Notes: generated by a model from the sequence alone, not told the origin. Positions 16,818-26,126 are shown, numbered from the stretch's first letter. The stretch: DNA of 64,000 nt from Ketobacter sp964016105 (GCA_964016105.1 CAXHEX010000013.1:54283-118282); one strand, 5' to 3'. Made by a program: numbers and translations.

Positions 16818-17864
16818 CTAAACGATATTCGGTTCCGGTTCCAGCCAGACCCCAAAATGCTGTTTCACATCGTTCTGAATAGCCTGAGCCAGAGCCAAAA
16901 GATCGGCACTCCCCTGCCCCAGATTGACTAACACTAACGCTTGGCGATCATGAACTTTCGCATCGCCTCTGGCCTGACCTTTCCAACCTAAATGATCGAT
17001 CATCCAACCAGCGGCCAACTTACGCTGATCAGACCCGCTAGGATAAGAAACCAGCTCGGGAAATTTGTCCAGCAACCTAGCGTATTCCCCATTGCTAACA
17101 ATGGGGTTTTTAAAAAAACTGCCCACGTTCGGAAGAGTTTTGGGATCCGGCAACTTTTTAGCACGAATGGACACCACCATCTGCCTCACTTGCTCCGCCG
17201 TTAAACGATCAGCGGCAAGACCTTGAGCCGCAATGGCTTTGCTAATATCGCCGTATTGCAATTGCAAGTTGGGCTGAGTACTCAGCTTAAAGACAACGGC
17301 AGTAATCACCGTTTGGTTTTTTAAATCCCGTTTAAAAATACTGTCGCGATAACCAAACTGGCACTGGCTTTTGGATAAGGTTCGTATTTTGCCGGTTGCC
17401 CGCTCCAGGTATTCAACTCGTTCCACCGCGGCACAAAGTTCCACACCATAGGCGCCTATGTTCTGAATCGGCGCTGCACCAACGGTGCCGGGGATTGCGC
17501 TTAGATTTTCAAGCCCATACCAACCCTGTTGAAGACAAAATGCAACGAAGTCATCCCAATTCTCTCCGGCACCCACTTTAACTAGCACACCATCTTTAGA
17601 TTGCTCGAGTGGTTCGATACCTAGGATGCGGTTGAGAATAACCAAACCTGGAAAATCACGGCTAAGCACTAAATTACTGCCACCCCCCACCACTAGTAGT
17701 GGCAGCTGTTCTTGCTGTTGCCAATACCAGCTCAGTAGTTGTGAGAGCTGAGGGACAGTGGACACTTCAAAAAAGTAACGCGCACGGGCGGCAACGTTCA
17801 GTGTGTTAAAGGGCTTTAAGTTGTGCTGGTGTTGTATACCTGGCAGCAGCGCTTCAGAGGTCAT
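16818..17864 (-). CDS. murB: UDP-N-acetylenolpyruvoylglucosamine reductase
   Basis: FAD enzyme that reduces UDP-GlcNAc-enolpyruvate to UDP-MurNAc in peptidoglycan synthesis. The 348-residue length and insertions fit the E. coli-type (type I) MurB. Visible motifs are HNLKPFNTLNV at the N-terminus, the FAD loop VVGGGSNLVLS, IPGTVGAAPIQNIGAYG, FGYRDSIFK and PNVGSFFKNP. The last contains the catalytic Ser. A C-terminal Glu region EPEPNIV is also present. Its ATG overlaps the phosphatase stop (ATGA). Confidence 0.96.
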   Translation of the reverse strand: MTSEALLPGIQHQHNLKPFNTLNVAARARYFFEVSTVPQLSQLLSWYWQQQEQLPLLVVGGGSNLVLSRDFPGLVILNRILGIEPLEQSKDGVLVKVGAGENWDDFVAFCLQQGWYGLENLSAIPGTVGAAPIQNIGAYGVELCAAVERVEYLERATGKIRTLSKSQCQFGYRDSIFKRDLKNQTVITAVVFKLSTQPNLQLQYGDISKAIAAQGLAADRLTAEQVRQMVVSIRAKKLPDPKTLPNVGSFFKNPIVSNGEYARLLDKFPELVSYPSGSDQRKLAAGWMIDHLGWKGQARGDAKVHDRQALVLVNLGQGSADLLALAQAIQNDVKQHFGVWLEPEPNIV

Positions 17865-18328
17865 TTATCCTGTAACCAGTCAAGCAACCCGTCGCAAGCT
17901 TCTTCCACCAGATCAAGAACTTGATCAAACCCTTGGGGTCCACCGTAGTAGGGATCGGGTACATCGTCGCGGGCACTGCCGCTGAATTCCAAAAACAAAT
18001 GAATTTTATGGCGCAACGGTTTCGGGCAACGCTCTAGCAAATCCTTTTGATTGCTGCGGTCCATTGCCAAGATATGATCAAATTCGTGAAAGTCTTCATC
18101 ATTCACACCCCTGGCCCGTTGACCTGCCATGGAGTATCCGCGCTCTTTCGCCGCAGACATGGCTCGAGGGTCCGGTTTTTCACCGGCGTGGTAAGCCGCT
18201 GTGCCACAGGAATCCAGTTGAATAGAGTCGCTTAAACCCAGGGCATTTACCTTGTGGCGAAACACCGCTTCCGCAGTGGGTGAACGACAAATATTGCCTA
18301 AACACACAAAAAGAACTTTGCTGGTCAT
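17861..18328 (-). CDS. Low-molecular-weight protein tyrosine phosphatase
   Basis: A 155-residue cytoplasmic phosphatase. The P-loop CLGNICRS (CX5RS) lies near residue 8 and the acid DP pair in DDVPDPYYGG near residue 125. I chose the ATG at 18328 (MTSKVLFVCLGNICRSP), which fits the family N-terminus. The frame stays open to 18358, overlapping kdsB, but adds nothing family-like. In Pseudomonas the gene also sits between kdsB and murB. Its protein target here is unknown; no exopolysaccharide tyrosine kinase is near. Confidence 0.93.
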   Translation of the reverse strand: MTSKVLFVCLGNICRSPTAEAVFRHKVNALGLSDSIQLDSCGTAAYHAGEKPDPRAMSAAKERGYSMAGQRARGVNDEDFHEFDHILAMDRSNQKDLLERCPKPLRHKIHLFLEFSGSARDDVPDPYYGGPQGFDQVLDLVEEACDGLLDWLQDK

Positions 18329-18341
18329 TGGCAAACAACCC

Positions 18342-19100
18342 TCAAGAAAAACATCCACGTACCCGCTCTAGATCCGCTTGGGTATCCACCCCGGGCGGTG
18401 GAGCTTCGATGGCCTGCTGCACATGAATTTTTGCGCCGTGCCACATGGCTCGAAGCTGCTCCAGACATTCGGTTTTTTCTAACGGGCAGGATCCCCAACG
18501 AACAAAATCATGAAGCAAACTGACTCGATAAGCGTAGATTCCAATGTGGCGCTGAACCGGAATCAACTCAGGCAGGGTTTTAGTGGCATCGCCTGTGTAT
18601 TGGTCACGAGCAAATGGAATGGGTGCACGGCTGAAATAGAGAGCGTAACCTTGAGCATCTGCCACAACTTTGACCGCATTGGGGTCAAACACCGCGTCGA
18701 TGGATTCAATAGGCTCACACAGGGTGGCAATTGATGCGGACGACTCAGCAAGGTTGTTGGCCACTTGCTCGATAACCTTAGGCGGTATTAGCGGTTCGTC
18801 CCCCTGCACATTCACCACAATATCGTCGCTTTCCAGGCCTAACTTTGACACCACTTCATGCAAACGATCAGTGCCCGATTCATGGTCCGCTGATGTCATC
18901 ACCACTTTGCCACCAAACTTTTCGGCGCAATCAGCGATGCGCACATCATCAGTGGCGATAACCACTTCCTTGGCATTACTTTGACAGGCCTGCTCGTAAA
19001 CCCGTTGAATCATGGGCTTACCTGCAATATCCAAGAGGGGTTTACCCGGCAGGCGGGTGGAAGCGTATCGCGCCGGAATAATAACCCGGTAGTTGTTCAT
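18342..19100 (-). CDS. kdsB: 3-deoxy-manno-octulosonate cytidylyltransferase
   Basis: Activates KDO to CMP-KDO for LPS inner-core synthesis. The 252-residue protein starts YRVIIPARYASTRLPGKPL, the family signature, and has VVNVQGDEPLIPP in the middle with the metal-binding Asp, and RHIGIYAYR. The stop of lpxK lies 9 nt upstream, so the two are co-transcribed. The ycaR/Trm112-like gene often found between them is missing. Confidence 0.96.
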   Translation of the reverse strand: MNNYRVIIPARYASTRLPGKPLLDIAGKPMIQRVYEQACQSNAKEVVIATDDVRIADCAEKFGGKVVMTSADHESGTDRLHEVVSKLGLESDDIVVNVQGDEPLIPPKVIEQVANNLAESSASIATLCEPIESIDAVFDPNAVKVVADAQGYALYFSRAPIPFARDQYTGDATKTLPELIPVQRHIGIYAYRVSLLHDFVRWGSCPLEKTECLEQLRAMWHGAKIHVQQAIEAPPPGVDTQADLERVRGCFS

Positions 19101-19109
19101 GTTTGAATC

Positions 19110-20171
19110 TCAATATCGATGACGGTTATGTTGACGAAAATCATTAATTGAGTGGATTATAACATCAATCAGCCCGTCCTGGACTCGAGCATTCACCGGT
19201 AGATAAGCGCCGCGTAATTGTCTGAAGCGGGCCAACTTCACCGCGTCTTTTTCCGTGGTCACAACAAACTTTCGTTGCAGTTGCTCCACATCACTCACAC
19301 TGTAGCTGTGGTGATCGTTAAAACTCCTGGGCTGGTGCTTGATTTTTAACGTGTCTAGGGTATCAAAAAATCGCTGAGGGTTGCCTATACCCGCAACACT
19401 TTGCATTTCCACCACCGAATCATTGTCCAACAACGTCTTGGATTCACTGTTGAATGGAACCAGGTGTCCCGGTTCAAGGTTCATGACGAAACAGTGTTGA
19501 TTTAACTCACGCACCTGACAATGAATGGGGTCCGATGCGGTGCCGCCGTTAATAATGATGGCATCCACTTCTGCAGCTCGTGACAAGGGCTCTCGCAATG
19601 GCCCCAGAGGTAGCTGCTGGCCATTTCCAAAACCTCTTACTCCGTCCACCACCAACAATTCGAAAGTGCGGGACAAGGGATAATGTTGTAAGCCATCGTC
19701 ACTCACAATTACATTGACGTTATGGTTTAGTCGCAAAGCTTGTACCGCAGAAGCTCGGTCTGGATCCACGACCACCGGCACACCGGTGCGCAGATGGATC
19801 ATAAGCGGCTCGTCTCCCACTGTGCTTGCATCATCCGAGCTATTCACCAAATGAGGATATTGGTCCGGTTGGCCACCGTAGCCACGGCTAACCACCCCGG
19901 GCTGGTACCCTTGAGACAGTAGCTGTTCTACCACCCAAATGGTAACTGGGCTTTTTCCGGTTCCACCCACATTGATGTTGCCCACCACAATGACTGGGAT
20001 TTCAGCTTGGAAAGCGGGTTTTAGCCCGCTTAAATAGTGATCTTTGCGACGTTTGGCCAACCAGGTAAACAACTGCGCTAATGGCCACAGGAAGGGCCAC
20101 ACACATAAGCGTAGCAAGTTGGGGACCAGGCCCCGTTGGTACCAAAGATAGTTAAAAAATTTCCCGGCCAC
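19110..20171 (-). CDS. lpxK: Tetraacyldisaccharide 4'-kinase
   Basis: Membrane-bound kinase that adds the 4'-phosphate to lipid A disaccharide. The 353-residue protein has an N-terminal hydrophobic helix (LLRLCVWPFLWPLAQLFTWL). The P-loop VGNINVGGTGKSPVT comes next, then SRGYGG and a VSDDGLQHYPL motif with the catalytic Asp. The start is a GTG at 20171 that overlaps the exbD stop as TAGTG. Here there is no msbA before it; it follows exbB-exbD, as in Pseudomonas. Confidence 0.95.
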   Translation of the reverse strand: MAGKFFNYLWYQRGLVPNLLRLCVWPFLWPLAQLFTWLAKRRKDHYLSGLKPAFQAEIPVIVVGNINVGGTGKSPVTIWVVEQLLSQGYQPGVVSRGYGGQPDQYPHLVNSSDDASTVGDEPLMIHLRTGVPVVVDPDRASAVQALRLNHNVNVIVSDDGLQHYPLSRTFELLVVDGVRGFGNGQQLPLGPLREPLSRAAEVDAIIINGGTASDPIHCQVRELNQHCFVMNLEPGHLVPFNSESKTLLDNDSVVEMQSVAGIGNPQRFFDTLDTLKIKHQPRSFNDHHSYSVSDVEQLQRKFVVTTEKDAVKLARFRQLRGAYLPVNARVQDGLIDVIIHSINDFRQHNRHRY

Positions 20172-20584
20172 TATTGCGGTTGCTGAGCAGTTAATCGAAG
20201 ACGGGTGAAACCCAATTGACCCGAAACATCCATGGCGGTCATCACTGCTTGATGGGGTGTATTGGCATCTGCGGTGATAATTAGAGGCATATCTAAATCC
20301 CCTTCTGACACTTGTTTTAGCGCTCTCTCCAGGGTCTTGGGTTCACGGTTAACCAAACGCCTTCGGTTCACCGCATATTCACCGTCGGCACTGATCTCCA
20401 CTTCGATAAAGTCTTTGGCTTCTGCAGCTGCTTCTGCCACCGCCTCAGGCAATTCCACCGTTAGCTCGCGTTCTCGTGTGAAGGTAGTAGACACCATAAA
20501 AAATATCAAAAGCAGAAAAACAATATCAATAAGCGGAGTTAGGTTAACGGAAACTTCTTCCACCGGCTGACGTTGAAATTTCAC
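20171..20584 (-). CDS. exbD: ExbD/TolR family biopolymer transport protein
   Basis: A 137-residue inner-membrane protein. It has one membrane segment (LTPLIDIVFLLLIFFMVSTTF) carrying the essential Asp of the family, followed by a periplasmic domain. With ExbB it uses the proton gradient to energise an outer-membrane process. No TonB lies beside it, so the partner may be encoded elsewhere. Its ATG overlaps the exbB stop by 4 nt. Confidence 0.92.
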   Translation of the reverse strand: MKFQRQPVEEVSVNLTPLIDIVFLLLIFFMVSTTFTRERELTVELPEAVAEAAAEAKDFIEVEISADGEYAVNRRRLVNREPKTLERALKQVSEGDLDMPLIITADANTPHQAVMTAMDVSGQLGFTRLRLTAQQPQ

Positions 20585-21222
20585 CCTCTGCCACCCTCAT
20601 TGTTTTCCGCTTCGCGATCACCGTGAATCACGTCCACCAACTTGATGGCATCTTGCTCCATCAGCACGGTGATTTCATCAATTCGTCGACAAAAGAAACG
20701 ATGGAAGAAGAGTGCTGGGATCGCCACCATGAGTCCAGCCGCAGTGGTGTAGAGCGCCTCTGAAATCCCACCGGCCAACACCGCCGCATTACCCGCACCT
20801 TCAAGAACGATGGCATTAAAAACCTTTATCATCCCCACCACGGTACCCAGCAGACCCAACAGCGGAGCCAGAGCGGCTATGGAACCCAACAGATTGAGGA
20901 AACGCCGCATTTCATGAATTTCGTGAGTGGCGGTATCAATGATAGATTCCTTCATGATATCCCGGCCATGCTTGGCGTTGATCAGACCCGTGGCCAACAC
21001 CCGCCCCAACGGCGACGAGTCCCTCAGCTCTTTCACTTTTTTGCCATTCATCTGACTATTCTTAACCCAATCCCAAACCTGACTAATTAAATTTCGGGGA
21101 CTGATTTTGTTAACTCTCAAAGCCCAAAGACGCTCTGCAATGATCGCAAGAGCCACCACGGAGCAGAGGATAATGGGGTACATCACCACGCCACCGGAAA
21201 GAATCACATCAAGCACTCGCAC
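20581..21222 (-). CDS. exbB: MotA/TolQ/ExbB proton channel family protein
   Basis: A 213-residue protein with three membrane segments: near residues 10-28 (VVMYPIILCSVVALAIIAERL), 108-130 (LNLLGSIAALAPLLGLLGTVVGMI) and 150-172. The GLLGTVVGMIKVF signature is present. It forms the proton channel with the downstream ExbD. The ExbB/ExbD pair between comEC and lpxK is a conserved Pseudomonas arrangement; its specific job there is not well defined. Confidence 0.92.
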   Translation of the reverse strand: MRVLDVILSGGVVMYPIILCSVVALAIIAERLWALRVNKISPRNLISQVWDWVKNSQMNGKKVKELRDSSPLGRVLATGLINAKHGRDIMKESIIDTATHEIHEMRRFLNLLGSIAALAPLLGLLGTVVGMIKVFNAIVLEGAGNAAVLAGGISEALYTTAAGLMVAIPALFFHRFFCRRIDEITVLMEQDAIKLVDVIHGDREAENNEGGRG

Positions 21223-21304
21223 GAGCCGTAATCTCCTCTTTTTTAAATCATTTTTAATCTAACACACTGTAGCATCTTTTGCCGACCGATGCCCTGCAGG
21301 AATC

Positions 21305-23557
21305 TCACTTTTGCCCCGTCGTGTCGCCAGAATAATGTGGAGCAGCTTCGTGGTCAGCGCTGGAAATCCAGCGGTTCCCTTGCGTTAAATAGCGTATAGG
21401 TACCGACGCCAATTCCAATTCTTTCGATAATGAAACAGGCAATGGTTTTAACGCAATGAGATGACCACCGGATTGCTTAAGCCAGGTCACCAGCCCAGGG
21501 GCTATTTTTTGCGAACTGGCAGGGGCCACCAATACTGTGACTTTCTCCATCACAGGCAACTTTGTCAACAGGGTTTGCTGGGATCGAATACTGGAGCTGG
21601 GCCACAAAAGCCAGTTGGCCCCGGGATTGTCTTGCTTTAAAAGCACCGCACAGTGACGTGGATAGCGTTCATCCCTGAACACCTGTAAGCCAAATTGACC
21701 TACTAGGGAAGCAGCATTCCCGCAGAGATCCATATAGTTCACTGTTTTAACGCCCAACTGACCCAGGGGGCCTTCAATCAGAGAAAAAACGGCCAATGTG
21801 AACCCCTTTGCCTGCCAGAGGTTATGGCTATCTTGCAGAATTAACTGCTGCCTAATTCCAATGCCATGATGCCGCAACCAATCACTTTGCCAGGCTGAAA
21901 TAAGCTGAGGCCAACCGTTATTACTGATAGCCAAAATGTGATCTGATTTCACCGACAGCAATCTGGGAGAATTCCCCGCAAACACGATTACACCTTGTGC
22001 CGGCGCTTGAGGCAACAGCAGGGGTAAAAGCAAAAACACGCTGAGAATTCGAGCAGGCAAGCCGGGAGTTAACAGCCACATCAGGCCTATACAGGCCAAC
22101 ACCATTGCCCACCAGGGTTTGATACCCACTTGATACTGGCTGCTGTCCCAGCCACTGATCCACTGCAAGCCCCAAAGCAGCCCCTCACCACACCAGACAG
22201 CCAATTGCAGTAACCCTTCACCACCTCCAAACAGACTCCAGACAAGGCTCCACACCAGAATCAGTGGTGTCAAAATGAAACCCACCACCGGAATAGCCAC
22301 CAAATTGGCCAGGGGAGCGGAGAGAGAAACCGCCTGCATCTTCCACAGAAGCAGTGGCGCCAGGGCAAAGAACAGTCCAAGCTGGACCCGCACCCAAGCA
22401 CCACCCCAGCTTGGTTTTATTGGCGTTCCCCCCACCACCCAAAGGATACAGCCAACCGCCACAAAAGAGAGCCAGAACCCAATACTGAGACAGGCTACCG
22501 GGTCCCACACCAAAACACAGGCAAACGCCACAATTAACCCCATCCAAAGCTGGTGAACTTTACCCAGCCACAACAGACAAAAATAAATTACGAGCATGAT
22601 AAGGGCTCTTTGAGTAGGTAAACCGAACCCAGCCAAAGCCGCGTAACCGGTGCAGGCCAGCAATGCAAAAAGTGCCGCTCCATGACTGGCAGCAAATCGC
22701 TGGGTAAACCAGTGCCAGCGGCGAAATACGTTTCCAAATATCCACACACACCAGGTCGCAACCAAGCCCACATGGAGGCCCGAAATGGCAACCAGGTGGG
22801 TGGTGCCGGTTCGGTTGAACAGTTGCCAATGCTGCTCATTCATCAACGACCGATCCCCGGAAATCAGGGCAAGCAACACCGGATAAATTGACGCATTGAT
22901 ATCAGTATCTTGAGCCAGCTGCCGGCGGAAGAATTCGTTGAGTTGTTGCCGTATTTGATCAATATGCAATCTATCAGTGTGAAGCAGTTCAGCCGTTGTT
23001 GCTGCAACAACGTTAAACCGCCCTATCAAATGATGGCTAAGCAACCAGGTATAAAGGTCGAAACCAGACTGGTCTTTGGTATCCCCATAGGGCTTATGCT
23101 CCACTTGCCAGCGCCAGGTTTGTCCAGGCTTGAGAGCGGAAGAATTGGGAGCACTGACGCTAATTTGTCCGTAGCTAGGCCATATATGGCCGCTAGAGGC
23201 GAAAAAATCGCAACTGGTTTTCGTGTAACCCAAACAACCCAACTTCACCCTGTATTGGGTCTGCTGGAAATATTGTTGGGCAACGTCCACCACCTTACCC
23301 GTTAGATACAGAGTTTTGCCGCTGCTTGGGGGCAAAGGGGTTAAGCTGTGTTTAGCCAGCATGCCCCATTGGCAACCCGCAATCATAAGGCCCATCACCA
23401 ACAGACAATTTGCCAGGCCAACCTGTTGAGTTCTGCCAGCCAAGTAGAGCGCTAGTGCCAATTGGAAAGCAACCAAAAGCCACAACAGCCAATGGCCTTG
23501 CCAAGGAAAAAACAACACAGCAATCACAATACTGAAGGGCAAAGCGAGGATAATCAT
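21305..23557 (-). CDS. comEC: DNA internalization-related competence protein ComEC/Rec2
   Basis: Polytopic membrane protein (750 residues) that should form the inner-membrane channel for DNA uptake. The N-terminal OB-like domain (about 30-190) precedes the Competence domain. The latter has the typical GTTHLVAISGLHVGL near residue 250 and PTQRALIML near residue 315. About ten membrane segments are visible. The C-terminal region (from about residue 518, nucleotides 21305-22006) aligns in position with the usual metallo-beta-lactamase domain. It lacks any HxHxDH motif and the DVGQGD start. See findings. Confidence 0.9.
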   Translation of the reverse strand: MIILALPFSIVIAVLFFPWQGHWLLWLLVAFQLALALYLAGRTQQVGLANCLLVMGLMIAGCQWGMLAKHSLTPLPPSSGKTLYLTGKVVDVAQQYFQQTQYRVKLGCLGYTKTSCDFFASSGHIWPSYGQISVSAPNSSALKPGQTWRWQVEHKPYGDTKDQSGFDLYTWLLSHHLIGRFNVVAATTAELLHTDRLHIDQIRQQLNEFFRRQLAQDTDINASIYPVLLALISGDRSLMNEQHWQLFNRTGTTHLVAISGLHVGLVATWCVWIFGNVFRRWHWFTQRFAASHGAALFALLACTGYAALAGFGLPTQRALIMLVIYFCLLWLGKVHQLWMGLIVAFACVLVWDPVACLSIGFWLSFVAVGCILWVVGGTPIKPSWGGAWVRVQLGLFFALAPLLLWKMQAVSLSAPLANLVAIPVVGFILTPLILVWSLVWSLFGGGEGLLQLAVWCGEGLLWGLQWISGWDSSQYQVGIKPWWAMVLACIGLMWLLTPGLPARILSVFLLLPLLLPQAPAQGVIVFAGNSPRLLSVKSDHILAISNNGWPQLISAWQSDWLRHHGIGIRQQLILQDSHNLWQAKGFTLAVFSLIEGPLGQLGVKTVNYMDLCGNAASLVGQFGLQVFRDERYPRHCAVLLKQDNPGANWLLWPSSSIRSQQTLLTKLPVMEKVTVLVAPASSQKIAPGLVTWLKQSGGHLIALKPLPVSLSKELELASVPIRYLTQGNRWISSADHEAAPHYSGDTTGQK

Positions 23558-23623
23558 CTAGAGTTGTAACACCTTTATGGGCATAATAAGCCCGCTTTGA
23601 CCGCAATCAGGTATTCACAGGCA

Positions 23624-24220
23624 TTGAGAAATTTCCTAAAAAAATACATGCCCGCACCCCATACCATCACTGAAAACCGGTGGTTAGCAAAGCTGGGGCC
23701 CCGAATAAAAGACCCCAATCTCTGGCATCTCAACCGGAGGTCCGTTTCCGCGGGTATTTTTGTGGGAGTGTTCTGTGCCTTCATCCCACTGCCGGTACAA
23801 ATCTTCATAGCCGTATCCCTGTGCTTTATGGTGAGAGGTAACTTGCCCCTGGCCATCGGCGCCTCTTGGATCAGCAATCCCCTAACCTACATTCCCATAT
23901 TCTATTTTTGTTATGGGGTGGGTGGTTGGATATTGGGCGTACCCACACCCACCGATACTCCCCCAGCCATCGCCATGGAAAAGCTGGATAAGCTGAACGA
24001 CTTTGCTCGTATCTACGAATACATGGTGAGTAAAGGTTGGCACACCATTGGCACCTTACTCATGGGGTGCCTTGTGGTTGGCCTCACCTCTGCAGTAGGG
24101 AGCTACTTGATTATTCGGCTTTGGTGGCGCCTGCATATCTATCAGGCATGGTCCCGCCGTAGAGAAAGACACAAGGAAAGAAAAAAAAAACCGGATTCAA
24201 GCCGCAGTGACGTGAGCTAG
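23624..24220 (+). CDS. DUF2062 membrane protein
   Basis: A 198-residue protein of unknown function. The DUF2062 core is seen in RRSVSAGIFVGVFCAFIPLPVQIFI and GNLPLAIGASWISNPLTYIPIFYFCY. At least three hydrophobic segments are present, the last near 150-172, with a basic C-tail (RRRERHKERKKK). I chose the TTG at 23624 (LRNFLKKYMPAP) because homologues start with a similar RRFLKRYMP stretch. An ATG at 23648 or a TTG at 23597 are alternatives. It is divergent from comEC, and its 3' end overlaps the convergent lolD by 24 bp. Confidence 0.82.
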   Translation: MRNFLKKYMPAPHTITENRWLAKLGPRIKDPNLWHLNRRSVSAGIFVGVFCAFIPLPVQIFIAVSLCFMVRGNLPLAIGASWISNPLTYIPIFYFCYGVGGWILGVPTPTDTPPAIAMEKLDKLNDFARIYEYMVSKGWHTIGTLLMGCLVVGLTSAVGSYLIIRLWWRLHIYQAWSRRRERHKERKKKPDSSRSDVS

Positions 24221-24889
24221 CAGTTTACCGTCTTCCATTTTTACGCTGCGGTCTGCTTGGCCCGCCAACGCCAAATCATGGGTCACAATCAAAAATGAAG
24301 TACTTAGACTGCGGTTCAGTTCCTGCATTAAGGCCTGAACTTCAGCTGCAGTATGCACGTCGAGATTGCCCGTGGGTTCGTCCGCCATTACGCAGTCTGG
24401 CTGAGTCACTAATGCCCGCGCAATGGCCACTCGCTGACGTTCACCACCGGACAACTGGGCAGGCTTGTGATTCATGCGGTGGGACAAGCCAACCCGTTCC
24501 AGCATCTCACTGGCCCGGGATTTGTACTCCCTGAGGGAACCCTTGCGCAACATCAGTGGCATGATCACGTTTTCCAGAGCGGAAAACTCGGGCAGCAGGT
24601 GATGGAACTGATAGACAAAGCCAATATGTTGATTGCGCATGTTACCGCGAGCCTTGTCACTCAAACTGCTGAAGTCATTCCCCATTATGGTGACACTGCC
24701 GGAGCTGGGAGAATCCAGACCACTGAGTAAGTGTAATAATGTGGTTTTACCCGAGCCGGAGTTGCCCACCACAGAAACAAACTCTCCCCGATGCAAAGAG
24801 AAATCAATGGACTTCAGAACTTCCACTTTGTTGGGGCCTTCGTCAAAAAACTTGCACAGACTATCGCAATGCAACACCACATCACTCAT
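24197..24889 (-). CDS. lolD: Lipoprotein-releasing ABC transporter ATP-binding protein
   Basis: ATPase (230 residues) of the Lol system, which extracts outer-membrane lipoproteins from the inner membrane and hands them to LolA. Walker A is GNSGSGKTTLLHLLSG, the signature LSGGERQRVAIARAL and Walker B CVMADEPTGNLD. I chose the ATG at 24889 (MSDVVLHCDSLCKFF), with GGAGG 9 nt upstream. It overlaps the end of the permease gene by 8 nt. An upstream frame to 24949 would overlap the permease further, without support. Confidence 0.95.
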   Translation of the reverse strand: MSDVVLHCDSLCKFFDEGPNKVEVLKSIDFSLHRGEFVSVVGNSGSGKTTLLHLLSGLDSPSSGSVTIMGNDFSSLSDKARGNMRNQHIGFVYQFHHLLPEFSALENVIMPLMLRKGSLREYKSRASEMLERVGLSHRMNHKPAQLSGGERQRVAIARALVTQPDCVMADEPTGNLDVHTAAEVQALMQELNRSLSTSFLIVTHDLALAGQADRSVKMEDGKLLAHVTAA

Positions 24890-26126
24890 AGCGCAATGCC
24901 TCCGCCGGTTGAACTTTGGAAGCACGATAGGCCGGATAGAGAGTGGCAATAAAGCTCATCAGAAAGCCCACCCCGCTAACAAAGAACACATTCTGCCAGC
25001 GCAATTCCGACGGCAGATAATTCACAAAATACTGTTCAAATAGCTTGGTATGTAACACCTGCTCTAACCAAAGTGCAAAATCGCTGATATTGAGTGCCGC
25101 CGTAACCCCTAATGCAGTACCCGCTAAGGTACCAATGACACCAATAAAACAGCCTTGCACCATAAACACGCCCATGATGGTGGAAGGGGAAGCACCAAGA
25201 GTGCGGAGAATAGCGATATCCGCTTTCTTGTCAGTTACGGTCATCACCAAACTAGACACGATATTGAAGGCCGCCACCGCCACGATTAACAACAGCAACA
25301 GGGCCATCATGGTTTTTTCCATTTTTATGGCTTGAAATAAAGTACCGTGGGTTCGGGTCCAGTCACTGGCATAAAAATGGCCGTCCAGATCCGATGCAAT
25401 CTCCCAGGATACCCGACCCGCCACGAACAGATCATCCAGTTTGAGACGAATCCCCTCAATCTTGCCTTTTATTCTGGCCAGCCTGGCAGCGTCCTCCAAG
25501 TGCACAAACCCCACCATGCCATCCAGCTCTGCCCCCACACGGAAGGTTCCCGCCAGTGTAAAACGCTTGAACCGCGGGATAACCCCCGCCGGTGTCACCG
25601 CTGCCTCTGGCATTACCATGGTGACCTTATCGCCCACGGCAAGCCCGAGTTTACGGGCCAGACCACTTCCAAGAATAATATTGAATGAGCCGGGCTGTAG
25701 CTCTGCCAAGCTACCTGTCTCCATATGTTGCGACACGATGGAAACCCGATCTTCATATTGCGGATCAATTCCACTTACAAATGCGCTATCCACAGCACCT
25801 TTGTGGCTTAACAAACCTTGCAGTTGGATAAAGGGAGCGGCCCCTTCCACATTGGGGTGTTGCTGGGCTTTTTCTACCAGGGGCTGCCAATCGGCAAAGG
25901 CGCTGTAACCAACGATACTGCCATGGGGCACCATACCCAAAATTCGGCGCTGCAGCTCTCGGTCAAAGCCATTCATAACCGACAGCACCAAAATCAACAC
26001 CATCACCCCCAAAGCAAGTCCCAGTATGGAGGTCATGGAAATGAAAGAAATAAAATGGTTACGACGCTTGGCGCGGGTATAACGTAATCCAATAAAGAGA
26101 GAAACAGGTCTAAACATGGGCCGCAT
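24882..26126 (-). CDS. Lipoprotein-releasing ABC transporter permease (LolC/LolE/LolF family)
   Basis: A 414-residue inner-membrane permease. It has the family N-terminus SLFIGLRYTRAKRRNHFISFISMTS, four membrane segments (near 25-50, 270-295, 315-345, 380-400) and a large periplasmic domain. The stretch VTPAGVIPRFKRF near residue 160-175 corresponds to the hook that contacts LolA in LolC-type subunits. No second permease gene lies beside lolD, which suggests a homodimeric LolF-type complex. An ATG three codons in (26117) is an alternative start. The upstream gene is divergent. Confidence 0.93.
   Translation of the reverse strand: MRPMFRPVSLFIGLRYTRAKRRNHFISFISMTSILGLALGVMVLILVLSVMNGFDRELQRRILGMVPHGSIVGYSAFADWQPLVEKAQQHPNVEGAAPFIQLQGLLSHKGAVDSAFVSGIDPQYEDRVSIVSQHMETGSLAELQPGSFNIILGSGLARKLGLAVGDKVTMVMPEAAVTPAGVIPRFKRFTLAGTFRVGAELDGMVGFVHLEDAARLARIKGKIEGIRLKLDDLFVAGRVSWEIASDLDGHFYASDWTRTHGTLFQAIKMEKTMMALLLLLIVAVAAFNIVSSLVMTVTDKKADIAILRTLGASPSTIMGVFMVQGCFIGVIGTLAGTALGVTAALNISDFALWLEQVLHTKLFEQYFVNYLPSELRWQNVFFVSGVGFLMSFIATLYPAYRASKVQPAEALRYE

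Noticed and set aside
24890..24949. Extended lolD start 60 nt upstream.
   Set aside because: It would overlap the permease further and place the GGAGG ribosome site inside the gene; the ATG at 24889 fits the family.
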